Shown here: positions 34,464 to 44,400 of the stretch, piece by piece
How the letters are laid out: each line of letters begins with the position of its first letter
Position numbering within the stretch: position 1 is the stretch's first letter
NCBI RefSeq assembly: GCF_022835695.1
Contig: NZ_BQUV01000001.1
Span: 1,330,039-1,394,038 of the forward strand
DNA length: 64,000 nucleotides
DNA from: Bradyrhizobium sp. Ce-3
Lineage (GTDB): Bacteria; Pseudomonadota; Alphaproteobacteria; Rhizobiales; Xanthobacteraceae
Direction: 5' to 3'
Position numbers and translations under genes: made by a program
Notes under the pieces: model-generated
Told to the model about the DNA's origin: nothing
Seen by the model: only the letters and a program-made list of their open reading frames with translations
Databases searched by the model: none

Positions 34464-36349
34464 TCGGCGCTCTCGACGCGGGAGGTCAGCAAGGGCGACA
34501 CCGAGGACGAGGATTTGCGGCGGCGATACAGCAACGCTTCCAGCGTGCCGACGATGCCCTTCGGAAAGGCGACCACGATCAGCACGACGAACGCGCCGAG
34601 CACGAGTTTCGACCAATCGGTCTGGCTGACCAGCCAGATATTGAGCGCCTTGTAGACGATGGCGCCGACCACCGCGCCCGACACCGTCTCGACGCCGCCG
34701 AGCAGCACCATGACCAGCGCATCGACCGACAGCGAGATGCCCATGTTGTCAGGGAAGACGCTGCCCTTGAGATAGGCGAACAGCGCGCCGGCGAGGCCGG
34801 CGACCGTGCCTGCGATCACGAAGGCGGTCCACTGGATGCGCTTGCCGTCGATGCCGACCGCTTCGCTGCGCAACGGCGAGTCGCGCGTGGCACGCAGTGC
34901 AAAGCCGAACGGCGAGAACACGATGATGCGCAGGATCACGACCGCAAGCGCGGCGATGCCGAGCGACAGCCAGTAGAAATGCGACGGGCTCGCCGCCCAT
35001 TTCTCCGGCCAGACGCCGAGAATGCCGTTGTCGCCGCCGGTCACCGAAACCCATTGGAACGCGATCGACCAGACGATCTGGGCAAAGGCCAGGGTCAGCA
35101 TCGCGAAATAGACGCCGGAGAGTTGTACGGCGAAGAAGCCGAACACGGCGGCGCCCATCAGCCCGAGCAGCGGGCCGAGCAGCAGGCAGGCGATCATCGG
35201 CAAGCCCGCCATCTTGGCGAGCAGCGCGACGCCATAGGCGCCGAGGCCGAAATAGGCGGCGTGGCCGAACGAGGCGAGCCCGCCGACCGACATCAGGAAG
35301 TGCAGGCTGACCGCGAAGATCACGAAGATCGCGATCTCCGAGCCGACGGTGAGCAGGTAATTGCCGGCGACGAGCGGCAGCGCGGCGGCGACCACAAGCG
35401 CAGCGAGCGCCGCAAGCCGCTCGTTCGTCGTCAGCGGCCGCCACGGATTGACGGTCAGGCCCGGCGTACGCCGCGCCGGCGCCTCCGGCTTGCCGAACAG
35501 GCCCCATGGACGGACGATCAGCACCACCGCCATCACCAGGAACACCAGGATGATGGAGATCTTCGGGAAGATCAGGATGCCGAAGGCGTTGAGCTCCGAC
35601 ACCAGGACCGCCGCGACGAAGGCGCCGATGATGCTGCCGAGGCCGCCGATCACGACCACGACGAAGACCTCGACGATGACGCGCAGGTCCATCGCATGAT
35701 TGACCGCATCGCGCGGGATCTGCAGCGCACCGCCGAGCGCGGCGAGGAAGACGCCGAGCGCGAACACGCTGGTGAACAGCCACTTCTGATTGACGCCGAG
35801 CGCCGCGACCATGTCGCGGTCCTGCGTCGCTGCGCGCACCAGCACGCCCCAGCGGGTGCGCTGGAACAAGAGCCAGAGCACGCCGAGCACGACCGGCCCC
35901 AGCACGATCAGGAACAGATCGTAGCTCGGAATATTCTGGCCGAAGAAATCGATCGCGCCCTTGAAGCCGGGCGCGCGGCGGCCGACCAGATCGTCGGGCC
36001 CCCAGATCAGCACCACGAGATCCTCGACCATCAGCGTCAAGCCGAAGGTCGCCAGCAACTGAAACAGTTCGGGCGAATGATAGATCCGGCGCAGCAGCAC
36101 CATCTCGACCAGCACGCCGATCACGGCGACGATCAGCGCCGCGACGACGATGCCGCCCCAGAAGCCGAACGCGCCGGAAAAGCGCTCGGTCAGCGTGAAG
36201 GCGACATAGGCGCCCAGCATGTAGAACGCGCCGTGCGCGAAATTCACGATCCGCGTCACGCCGAAGATGATCGACAGACCCGAAGCGACCAGGAACAGCG
36301 ACGCCGCGCTGGCAAGACCGGTCAGGAACTGGACGATGTAGAAGGCCAT
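34460..36349 (-). CDS. Fused LivH-LivM double permease
   Basis: A 629-residue membrane protein made of a LivH domain (about residues 1-300; IFGVTRIVNFAHGAFYMLGAY) joined to a LivM domain (about 325-610; GGLASFGHAAYFGLGAYG) by a Pro/Arg-rich linker. In most operons these are two genes, as at 10.0-11.9 kb in this window. Fusions are known but are the minority. The ATG at 36349 directly starts the first helix. It would form the pore for the ligand bound by the binding protein at 36.5 kb. Confidence 0.9.
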   Translation of the reverse strand: MAFYIVQFLTGLASAASLFLVASGLSIIFGVTRIVNFAHGAFYMLGAYVAFTLTERFSGAFGFWGGIVVAALIVAVIGVLVEMVLLRRIYHSPELFQLLATFGLTLMVEDLVVLIWGPDDLVGRRAPGFKGAIDFFGQNIPSYDLFLIVLGPVVLGVLWLLFQRTRWGVLVRAATQDRDMVAALGVNQKWLFTSVFALGVFLAALGGALQIPRDAVNHAMDLRVIVEVFVVVVIGGLGSIIGAFVAAVLVSELNAFGILIFPKISIILVFLVMAVVLIVRPWGLFGKPEAPARRTPGLTVNPWRPLTTNERLAALAALVVAAALPLVAGNYLLTVGSEIAIFVIFAVSLHFLMSVGGLASFGHAAYFGLGAYGVALLAKMAGLPMIACLLLGPLLGLMGAAVFGFFAVQLSGVYFAMLTLAFAQIVWSIAFQWVSVTGGDNGILGVWPEKWAASPSHFYWLSLGIAALAVVILRIIVFSPFGFALRATRDSPLRSEAVGIDGKRIQWTAFVIAGTVAGLAGALFAYLKGSVFPDNMGISLSVDALVMVLLGGVETVSGAVVGAIVYKALNIWLVSQTDWSKLVLGAFVVLIVVAFPKGIVGTLEALLYRRRKSSSSVSPLLTSRVESAE

Positions 36350-36384
36350 GGGCGGTCCGCGTTGGAGATCACAAGCGTCAGTTT

Positions 36385-36530
36385 CCTTCACCTCGCCCCG
36401 CTTGCGGGGAGAGGTCGAATTCACGCGCGAGCCTGAATTCGGGTGAGGGAGACTCTCCACGAGTACGATTCATGGATGGAGCCCCTCACCCCGACCCTCT
36501 CCCCGTAAGAACGGGGCGAGGGAGAAGAAG
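36385..36530. repeat. Dispersed palindromic repeat (CCTCGCCCCG type)
   Basis: Complementary arms at each end, CACCTCGCCCCGCTTGCGGGG and CCCCGTAAGAACGGGGCGAGG in outline, with a central palindrome. It separates the binding-protein gene from the double permease within an otherwise compact operon, where it may set relative expression, as REP elements can do. Confidence 0.8.
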
Positions 36531-36532
36531 CC

Positions 36533-37747
36533 TCAATCCTTCGGCCGCAGCTTCTCGATTTCGGCGTCGCTGGGCAGATAATCCGAACCCTTGCGATAGG
36601 CGGTATCGACCATGATGCCCTTGCCGTCCTTCAGCGCGGTCTTGCCGGTGAAGGCGCCAAGCGTCGACTGGTGATCGATCTTGCGGAAAGTGATCTCGCC
36701 GAATGGCGACGGCATCGAGATGCCTTCCGCCGCAGCGATCAGCTTCTCCGGATCGCTCGAACCGGCCTTGGCGAGGATCGCCGCTGCCGCCTTGATAGTC
36801 TGGTAGCCGACGATCGAGCCGAGCCGCGGATAGTCGTTGTACTTGGCCTGATAGGCTTTCAGAAACGCGTCGTGCTCTGGCGTCTTGATCGAGTACCAGG
36901 GGTAACCAGTGACGATCCAGCCTTCGGGCGTCTCGTCTTTCAGCGGATCGAGATATTCCGGCTCGCCGGTCAGGAAGCTCACCACCGTGCGGCCCTTGAA
37001 CACGCCGCGGGTGTTGCCTTCGCGCACGAGCTTGACGAGGTCGGCACCGAAGGTGACGTTGAGGATCGCTTCCGGATTGGCCGCGGCAACCGCCTGCACC
37101 ACGGGACCGGCGTCGATCTTGCCTTGCGGCGGCCACTGCTCGTCGACCCACTGAATATCGGGCCGCTTCTCCGACATCAGCTTCTTGAACACCGCGACCG
37201 CCGACTGGCCGTATTCATAGTTCGGCGCGATCGTCGCCCAGCGTTTTGCGGGCAGCTTTGCCGCCTCCTCCACCAGCATCGCCGCCTGCATGTAGTTCGA
37301 CGGCCGCAGGCGGAAAGTGTAGCGGTTGCCCTTCGACCATGTGATCGCGTCGGTCAAAGGTTCAGCCGCCAGGAAGAACACCTTCTTCTGGTTGGCGAAG
37401 TCAGAGACCGCGAGGCCGATATTGGAAAGGAAGGTACCGGTGAGCATCGCGACGTTCTCGCTCGACACCAGCTCGTTGGCCGCGGTCTGCGCATCGGCCG
37501 GCTTGCCGCCGTCGTCCTTGGAGACGACGACCAGCTTCTTGCCGTTGATGCCGCCGGCCGCATTGATCTCCTCCACCGCGAGCTGCCAGCCCTTGCGATA
37601 GGGCTCGGTGAACGCCGGCAGCAAGGAATAGGAGTTGATCTCGCCGATCTTGATCTCGCTCTGCGCCAGGGCCTGCGTCGTCATGGCGCTCGTTGCCATG
37701 GTCGCCACCGCGATCGCCAATCCCGCCCCTACGAAATAACCACGCAT
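36533..37747 (-). CDS. Periplasmic binding protein (LivK type) in the nicotinate island
   Basis: A 404-residue type I binding protein with a signal peptide (about residues 1-28, ALAQ-SEIK), mature start IKIGEINSYSLLPAFTEPYRKG. It supplies ligand to the fused permease. Its location behind the 6-hydroxynicotinate reductase genes suggests nicotinate or a pyridine derivative as ligand, but the fold accepts amino acids and many aromatic acids. Aromatic residues (Trp, Tyr) near the predicted pocket are common but not diagnostic. Confidence 0.88.
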   Translation of the reverse strand: MRGYFVGAGLAIAVATMATSAMTTQALAQSEIKIGEINSYSLLPAFTEPYRKGWQLAVEEINAAGGINGKKLVVVSKDDGGKPADAQTAANELVSSENVAMLTGTFLSNIGLAVSDFANQKKVFFLAAEPLTDAITWSKGNRYTFRLRPSNYMQAAMLVEEAAKLPAKRWATIAPNYEYGQSAVAVFKKLMSEKRPDIQWVDEQWPPQGKIDAGPVVQAVAAANPEAILNVTFGADLVKLVREGNTRGVFKGRTVVSFLTGEPEYLDPLKDETPEGWIVTGYPWYSIKTPEHDAFLKAYQAKYNDYPRLGSIVGYQTIKAAAAILAKAGSSDPEKLIAAAEGISMPSPFGEITFRKIDHQSTLGAFTGKTALKDGKGIMVDTAYRKGSDYLPSDAEIEKLRPKD

Positions 37748-37774
37748 CCCGTCCTCCAGTTTTTCTTCAAAAGA

Positions 37775-38359
37775 TTATCGCAATCCGTCTTCGCCTTTGA
37801 CTTCAGAAACCGTCAGCCCGCCGACGCGCGGCAGCGGCCGGCCGCTGTCGGTCACCGCGACCGCGACCATGATCTCGTTGGCCCGCGGCGCGTCGTTGAT
37901 CTGCACCTCCATGCCGTCGAAGTGACTACGCACGAAAGCCGCATCCTTGTGCCCGAGCGGAATATCCAGCGTGGTGCCTGGACCCGAGCGCTTCTTCGAC
38001 GACGGGATCAGCGCCGCGCCCTTGGAGAGCACCTTGCGCACCGGCGCGCCCATCTTGGGATGCAAGATCGCGGCCGCGTGCTCGAGTTCGCCATTCTCGC
38101 CGACGGCGGCAGCCTTGCCGTAGCTGTGTGCCTTGGCGCCGTCGATGCCGAGCGCGGCGACGGCCCGCTTGGAGAGCAACTCTCCGAGTTCCTCGCCAAT
38201 CGCGATCAGCGGCGCCAGATCTTCGACATAGCGGCCGGCAAACGGGTTTTCGATCACGGCGATCGCCGCGGCGCGCCGGGTCGGCGGCGCAATGGTCTTG
38301 CCCATCTCCAGATGGGTCTCCTCGACCACGGTGACGATCTTGCGAATGACGGCGCTCAT
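37775..38359 (-). CDS. DUF1185 (AA_synth) family protein
   Basis: A 194-residue soluble protein of the DUF1185 or 'amino acid synthesis' family (PF06684). The family pattern is seen in IRKIVTVVEETHLEMGK, IAVIENPFAGRYVEDLAPLI, ALGIDGAKAHSYGKAAAVG and PLGHKDAAFVRSHFD. Its biochemistry is not established. It lies 16 bases downstream of the UPF0280 gene in the reductase operon, so it may act on a nicotinate-pathway intermediate or on the enzyme itself. The ATG at 38359 is used. Confidence 0.8.
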   Translation of the reverse strand: MSAVIRKIVTVVEETHLEMGKTIAPPTRRAAAIAVIENPFAGRYVEDLAPLIAIGEELGELLSKRAVAALGIDGAKAHSYGKAAAVGENGELEHAAAILHPKMGAPVRKVLSKGAALIPSSKKRSGPGTTLDIPLGHKDAAFVRSHFDGMEVQINDAPRANEIMVAVAVTDSGRPLPRVGGLTVSEVKGEDGLR

Positions 38360-38375
38360 CTTGCTTCGCTCCCGG

Positions 38376-39284
38376 TCATGCCTGCAGCATGATTTCTGAC
38401 GTTCTTCCTTGAAACGCGTGCGACACCGGCGCCCCCGCCCCAGTTGCACCGACAAACCGCGTTTCGCCCAGTAGACGCAATGCCGCGCCCTCGATCAATC
38501 CCGACATCAGGAGCACGCGCGCCCGCGCCGCCCCCGCCTCAAGCGCCTGCTCGATCTCGTGTTCCGCGAGCCGCCCGACATCGCGCGTCACCAGCCGTGC
38601 GCCGAGATCGCTGTCCGGCTGCAACTCGTTGGCCGGAACGCGCAGAATCGCGGGATGATTGGGCAGATCGACCGCATTGGCGATCACGGTCGCCGCGGCA
38701 TCGGCCTGCGACGCCGTCCGCGCCAGCACGGTGACGGCATCGGCAATGCCGAGCGAGAAACTGCGGCCGTGCCGGCCGCTGGTCGCGATGCCGCGGACCG
38801 GCATGTCGCTCTCCACGGTCATGGTCCGCATCACGCCATGGCGGTCCGGCCGGTCCATCAGGCCGACGCTGAACTGTTTGCCATCGCCGAGATGCAGGGC
38901 GATATCGCCGCCATTGTTGACATAGGCGCGGTCGAGCGGCGCGGCCTGCAGCATCGCACGGAGAATCTCCTCGGCGACCGAGCCCGCGACCGCCGCCATC
39001 GGCGTGATGAACCAATCGGCGGCGAACGGCGCGACTGCCGCATGCATACGCCGTGCGATGGCGCCCTTCAGCGTGCAGCGCTGCGGATCAGCCGCACTGC
39101 GCAGCCCGGCGAGTTCCGCACAGAGTTCGTCGAGCAAACCGGTGAAACGCTCGGCCGCCGCCTGATAGGCCGCGCTGACGTCCAAGTCCCTGCCCTTGGC
39201 CTCGATGACCAGATCAATCGGACCGTCCTGCAAATGCAGCCGCTTGCCGTCAGGAAGAAGCGCGATTTGCGGGAGCCTCGTCAT
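38376..39284 (-). CDS. UPF0280 family protein (ApbE-like fold)
   Basis: A 302-residue protein of the UPF0280 family, which belongs to the ApbE-like (FAD:protein FMN transferase) structural superfamily. Family features include DLVIEAKGRD, LKGAIARRMHAAV, WFITPMAAVAGSVAEEIL and ATSGRHGRSFSLGIADAVTVLA. Its start overlaps the reductase stop by 4 bases (ATGA), so they are translated together. It is possibly a maturation factor for the neighbouring flavo-iron-sulfur reductase, but the family is uncharacterised. Confidence 0.82.
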   Translation of the reverse strand: MTRLPQIALLPDGKRLHLQDGPIDLVIEAKGRDLDVSAAYQAAAERFTGLLDELCAELAGLRSAADPQRCTLKGAIARRMHAAVAPFAADWFITPMAAVAGSVAEEILRAMLQAAPLDRAYVNNGGDIALHLGDGKQFSVGLMDRPDRHGVMRTMTVESDMPVRGIATSGRHGRSFSLGIADAVTVLARTASQADAAATVIANAVDLPNHPAILRVPANELQPDSDLGARLVTRDVGRLAEHEIEQALEAGAARARVLLMSGLIEGAALRLLGETRFVGATGAGAPVSHAFQGRTSEIMLQA

Positions 39285-40729
39285 GCGCGCCGCCCGGGCA
39301 GAACCGGCATCGGGCGGACCTCGGCGCTGTCACGCAGCGAGGACAGCGGCCGGACAAAGTCCATATGGCCGCCGAGCGCCGCGTAATCCGACATCCGCAT
39401 CGTGAATTCGATCGGCGCCACAAGTGCCGGCGTCGGCACATAGCCGAAGGCGCCGGTCGGCATTTGCGTGACATCGACCATATAGGTGATGCCGCCGCCG
39501 GGCCAGACATAGACCGGTGCGCCACCGCTGGTCACCCGGGTCAGCGCGTCCTTGACCGAGCGGGTCAGCCGCACCGGGTTGTCGGTGACGCCGGCGCGCA
39601 ACGAGCCACCCGCGCCGCCCATGAACAGCACCGTGCACAGCGCCGGCTCGCAATTCTCCTGGATGCGCTCGACCGAGAATTTGAGGTCCGCGGGCATCTC
39701 GGTCTCGACCGGCTGCAGCGCCTCGTCGAGCACGTAGTAGGACGCATGCTCGCCGGTGGTCGAGACCATCAGCATGGTCAACCCCGGCCGCGCTTCCTTG
39801 GCATTGAAGGGACCGAGGATCGACAGCGGATCGGAGATGTTGGTGCCGCCCCATCCGGTGCCGGGATCGGCGACCTGGAAATAGCGGCCGGGCGTCGAGC
39901 GGCGGCCCTTCATCTTGATGCCGGTGTCGGCGATATCGAGCAGCTTACCGGCCTGGTGCTCGCTCAGCACGCCGGTGATGTGGTCGTCGACCACCACGAC
40001 CTCGTCGACCTTGCCGTGCCATTGCTTGGCGAACATGCCGATGGTCGCCGAGCCGCAGCCGACCCGCATGCGCTCTTCCGCCACGCCATTGACGATCGGC
40101 GGCTTGCCGGCCTGCACCACGACGGTGGCGCCGCCGTCGATCACAAGCTCCACCGCCTTGCAGTTGGAGAGGTCCATCAGCGTGTCGCAGGTGACGCGGC
40201 CCTCCTTCTTGGAGCCGCCGGTCAGATGATGCACGCCGCCGAGCGAGAGCATCTGCGAGCCGTATTCGCTGGTCGTGACATGGCCCACCGCCTCGCCATC
40301 GGCGCGCACGGTCGCGGTCTCCGGGCCGAGATAGCGATCGGTGTCGATCTTCACCTTGACGCCGCAATAGGAGAAAATGCCCTCGGTCACCACGGTGACC
40401 ATATCGACGCCGTCGACCTCCGACGACACGATGAAGGGCGCCGGTTTGTAGTCCGGATAGGTGGTGCCGGCGCCGATCGCGGTGACGAACAGTTCGGGCT
40501 GACGGACGATCTTGCCGTCCCAGTCGCCGCTCGCCTGGAACGGCACCAGCTTGCCGCCATGCGAGACGGTGCGCTCCAGCACCACATGCGGATCGACGCG
40601 CACCAGCGTGCCGTCGTGATTGGCATAACGGTCGCAGGCGCCGGCCGCGCCCGGTTTGATGTAGCACATCACCGGACAGGCATCGCAGCGTATCTTGTCG
40701 CCGGCGGCGACGGTCATTGTGTCAGCCAT
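39281..40729 (-). CDS. 6-hydroxynicotinate reductase homologue
   Basis: A 482-residue soluble enzyme matching the 6-hydroxynicotinate reductase (EC 1.3.7.1) family. The N-terminal Cys cluster C15-x2-C18-x3-C22-x9-C32 should bind an Fe-S centre. It would reduce 6-hydroxynicotinate to 1,4,5,6-tetrahydro-6-oxonicotinate using reduced ferredoxin. It heads an eight-gene minus-strand operon reaching to the MarR gene. The ATG at 40729 is used; the upstream TTG has no obvious site. The enamidase for its product is at 31.3 kb and nicAB, which makes its substrate, is divergent at 41.0 kb. Assignment rests on remembered family similarity plus gene context. Confidence 0.82.
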   Translation of the reverse strand: MADTMTVAAGDKIRCDACPVMCYIKPGAAGACDRYANHDGTLVRVDPHVVLERTVSHGGKLVPFQASGDWDGKIVRQPELFVTAIGAGTTYPDYKPAPFIVSSEVDGVDMVTVVTEGIFSYCGVKVKIDTDRYLGPETATVRADGEAVGHVTTSEYGSQMLSLGGVHHLTGGSKKEGRVTCDTLMDLSNCKAVELVIDGGATVVVQAGKPPIVNGVAEERMRVGCGSATIGMFAKQWHGKVDEVVVVDDHITGVLSEHQAGKLLDIADTGIKMKGRRSTPGRYFQVADPGTGWGGTNISDPLSILGPFNAKEARPGLTMLMVSTTGEHASYYVLDEALQPVETEMPADLKFSVERIQENCEPALCTVLFMGGAGGSLRAGVTDNPVRLTRSVKDALTRVTSGGAPVYVWPGGGITYMVDVTQMPTGAFGYVPTPALVAPIEFTMRMSDYAALGGHMDFVRPLSSLRDSAEVRPMPVLPGRRA

Positions 40730-40791
40730 CGTGACCAAGCCTGGACTTGTGGTGGCGGTCGATCATACTGCGCTTCCGCCTCCCTGCCTAT

Positions 40792-40811
40792 ATCGTTCGT
40801 ATACGAATGAT
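40792..40811. promoter_or_regulatory. Operator candidate B
   Basis: ATCGTTCGTATACGAATGAT is a 20-base palindrome with one mismatched pair, centred on GTATAC. It lies 62 bases before the reductase start. The core TTCGTATACGAA resembles the arms of site A and of site C. Confidence 0.7.
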
Positions 40812-40926
40812 CCTGCGCGCAGGTCTCAAACCTGTCAAGCGGCCTTTGCGATCAAAAGCTGCCATTCGCTTGCGCACCCTGTTCATAAAGCGTGCACTCG
40901 CTGCAGCGCGGCATGCCGCCGCTTGC

Positions 40927-40944
40927 ACGTTTGTATACAAACGT
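40927..40944. promoter_or_regulatory. Operator candidate C
   Basis: ACGTTTGTATACAAACGT is a perfect 18-base palindrome. It lies 62 bases before the nicA start, the same distance as site B from the reductase start, as expected for a repressor covering each divergent promoter. Confidence 0.75.
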
Positions 40945-41006
40945 TATCCTCACCGGCGGATTTGACGCTGACATTGCAGCGCAAACATCAGGGGAGAACC
41001 GGAGCA

Positions 41007-41474
41007 ATGCGCCTGACCGTGAACGGCAGGAATCATGATGTCGACGCCGCTCCCGACACCGCATTGCTTTACGTGCTGCGCAACGACCTCGCATTGAACG
41101 GACCGAAATACGGCTGCGGGCTCGGCGAGTGCGGCGCCTGCGCGGTGCTGATCGACGGCGTCGCCGCACGCGCCTGCGTGATCCCGATCGAAGGCTGCAC
41201 GGACCGCAGCATCGTCACGCTCGAAGGTCTCGGCAGCCGCGAGCATCCCGATCCGGTGCAAGACGCTTTCATTCGCGAGCAAGCCGCCCAGTGCGGCTAT
41301 TGCCTCAACGGCATGATCATCACCACCAAGGCGCTGCTGACGCGCAATCCCAATCCGTCCGAGCATGAGGTGCTGGAAGCGCTGCGCTACAATCTCTGCC
41401 GCTGCGGCGCGCATATCGAGATCATCCGCGCGGCGATGCGCGCCGCCGGCCACGCGCTCGAGGCGCGCGATTGA
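41007..41474 (+). CDS. nicA: NicA, [2Fe-2S] subunit of nicotinate dehydrogenase
   Basis: A 155-residue iron-sulfur subunit with cluster motifs GCGLGECGACAVLIDG and, later, CGYCLNG and CRC. It moves electrons from the molybdopterin site of NicB. The ATG at 41007 has GGGGAG about 10 bases upstream; longer readings run into the operators. It overlaps nicB by one base (TGATG). The product of NicAB is 6-hydroxynicotinate. Confidence 0.92.
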   Translation: MRLTVNGRNHDVDAAPDTALLYVLRNDLALNGPKYGCGLGECGACAVLIDGVAARACVIPIEGCTDRSIVTLEGLGSREHPDPVQDAFIREQAAQCGYCLNGMIITTKALLTRNPNPSEHEVLEALRYNLCRCGAHIEIIRAAMRAAGHALEARD

Positions 41475-44400
41475 TGGTCGACGCAAAGGCTCCAGAGCAA
41501 AGCAAGCACGGCTCGCTGTCGGTCGTCCGCCCCGCGGTCTTGGGCGCGGAAGGCGCGTTCGAGACCTTCATCACCATCACGTCAGATGGATCGGTCAACG
41601 CTTATAACGGCCACGTCGATCTTGGCACGGGCATCCGCACCGCGCTCGGGCAGATCGTTGCCGAAGAGCTCGACGTCTCCTTTGCCCGCGTTGTGGTGAT
41701 CCTCGGCGACACCGCCGTGGTGCCGAACCAGGGCGCGACGATCGCGAGCGAGACCATCCAGATCACCGCCGTCCCCTTGCGCAGGGCCGCCGCACAAGCG
41801 CGGCACTTCTTGCTCGCGCGCGCCGCCGAGCGGCTGGAGCTTCCGGCCACTGACCTCACGATCGAGGACGGCCTGGTCCGCGGCCATGACAATCGCAGCG
41901 TCACTTACGGCGAGCTGATCGCGGACGAGACCATCCGGCTCGAGCTCGCCGACGACATTGCGGTCAAGGCCGTCAGCTCCTATTCGGTCGTCGGCAAGTC
42001 GGTGCCGCGCGTCGACCTCCTGGCGAAGGCCACCGGCGAGCTGGTCTATGTCCATGACGTGCGCGTGCCCGGCATGCTGCATGGCCGCGTGGTCCGCCCG
42101 CCCTATGCCGGCGTCGATGCCGGCCCGTTCGTCGGCACCAGCCTGATCGCGGTCGATGAAGCATCAGTGCGCGATATTCCCGGCCTCGTCGCGGTGGTGC
42201 GGATCGGCGACTTCATCGGCGTCGTCGCCGAACGCGAGGAGAACGCGATCAAGGCGGCCGCCCAGCTCAAGCTGAGCTGGAAGCCGGGACCGGCGTTGAC
42301 TGACCTTTCCGACATCGAGCAGGCGCTGCGCGCCAATCCCTCGACGCCGCGGCGATTGATCGACAAGGGAGACGTCGATGCCGCGATCAAGGCCGCGGCG
42401 AAGCCGATGCAGCGCACATACATCTGGCCGTACCAGATGCACGGCTCGATCGGCCCGTCCTGCGCGGTCGCCGATTACGGAGACGGAGCAATTCGCGTCT
42501 GGTCCGGCACCCAAAACCCGCACATCCTGCGCGGCGATCTGGCGCTCTTGATCCAGCGGCCGGAATCCGAGATCGACGTGATCCGGATGGAAGCCGCCGG
42601 CTGCTACGGCCGCAACTGCGCCGACGACGTCTCCGCCGATGCGCTCTTGCTGTCACGTGCGGTCGGCCGCCCGGTGCGCGTGCAGCTCACCCGTGAGCAG
42701 GAGCATGCCTGGGAGCCGAAGGGCACCGCGCAGCTGATGGACGTCAATGGCGGGCTCAATGCCGACGGCGGCGTCGCCGGCTACGATTTTGCCACGCGCT
42801 ATCCGTCGAATGGCGCGCCGACGCTGGCACTGCTGCTGACAGGCCGGATCGCGCCCGAGCCGGCCGTGTTCGAGATGGGCGATCGCACCGCGATCCCGCC
42901 CTACGACTACGAGAACATGCGCGTGGTCGCCAACGACATGCCGCCGATCGTGCGCGCATCCTGGTTTCGCGGCGTCTCGGCGCTGCCGAACACCTTTGCG
43001 CATGAATCCTATATCGACGAGCTTGCCACCGAGGCCGAGGTCGATCCGATCGAATACCGGCTGCGCTACTTGAAGGACAAGCGCGCGGTCGATCTCGTCA
43101 ACGCGGTCGCCGAGCGCGCGGGCTGGACGCCGCGCCCGGTATGGAAAGAGCCCGAGGCGGACGGCGACATCGTGCGCGGCCGCGGCTTTGCCTATGCGCT
43201 CTATGTGCATAGCAAGTTTCCCGGCTACGGCGCGGCCTGGTCGGCGTGGATCGCCGACGTCGCGGTCAACAAGGCAACCGGCGATGTCAGCGTGACCCGC
43301 GTCGTCGCCGGCCAGGATTCCGGGTTGATGATCAACCCGGAGGGCGTGCGGCATCAGATCGAAGGCAACGTCATCCAGTCGACCAGCCGGGCGCTGATGG
43401 AGGAGGTCTCCTTCGAGCGCGGCGCGGTGACGGCACGGGAATGGGGCGCCTACCCCATCATCAAATTCCCCGAGCTGCCGAAGATCGATGTGCTGATGCT
43501 GCCGCGGCAGGACCAGCCGCCACTCGGCGTCGGCGAATCCGCTTCGGTGCCGAGTGCTGCCGCGATCGCCAATGCGATCTATGATGCGACCGGCGTGCGT
43601 TTCCGCGAACTGCCGTTCACCCCGGAGCGCATTTTGAAGGGCTTGCATGGCGAGCAACCCGTCGCACCCGCTTCACTGCCGCCGCCTCCGCAACCAGCCC
43701 AAGACAACAGATGGCAGAATCCCTTTGCGAAGCGCGGCGGCATGCTCGCCGGCATTGCCGCACTCTGCGCAGCTGCGATCGGCATCGGCGCAGCCGTGCT
43801 GCCGTGGCGCGCGATCGCACCGATCGCCCGCCCCGATGCATCAGTCTATTCCGCCGCCACTATCGCGCGCGGCAAGGAGCTTGCGGCACTCGGCGCCTGC
43901 GCGGTCTGCCACACCTCGGAGCATGGCATCCTCAATGCCGGCGGCCGGCCGCTCGAAACGCCGTTCGGCACGATCTACACCACCAACATCACGCCCGATG
44001 TCGACACCGGCATCGGCGCCTGGTCCTACCCCGCCTTCGAGCGCGCGATGCGCGAGGGCATCCATCGCGACGGACGTCATCTCTATCCGGCATTTCCGTA
44101 CACGCATTTTGCCAGGACATCCGACGCCGACCTGCAGGCGCTCTATGCCTATCTGATGGCGCAGGCGCCGGTGCGCGCCGAGACGCCGGCGAACGCGCTG
44201 GCATTTCCGTTCAACCTGCGGCCGCTGCTCGCCGGGTGGAATGCGCTGTTCCATCAGCCGCAGCCCTTCCAGCCCGATCCGTCGAAATCCGAGACATGGA
44301 ATCGCGGCGCTTATCTGATCGAGGGGCTTGGCCATTGCAGCGCCTGCCACTCGCCGCGCAATGCGCTCGGCGCCGAACGGCAAGCGGCATATCTCGCCGG

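Noticed and set aside
34184-36436. Open plus-strand frame of 750 codons
   Set aside because: Antisense to the fused permease and LivG. The translation is low-complexity Arg/Asp/His/Gln and matches nothing.
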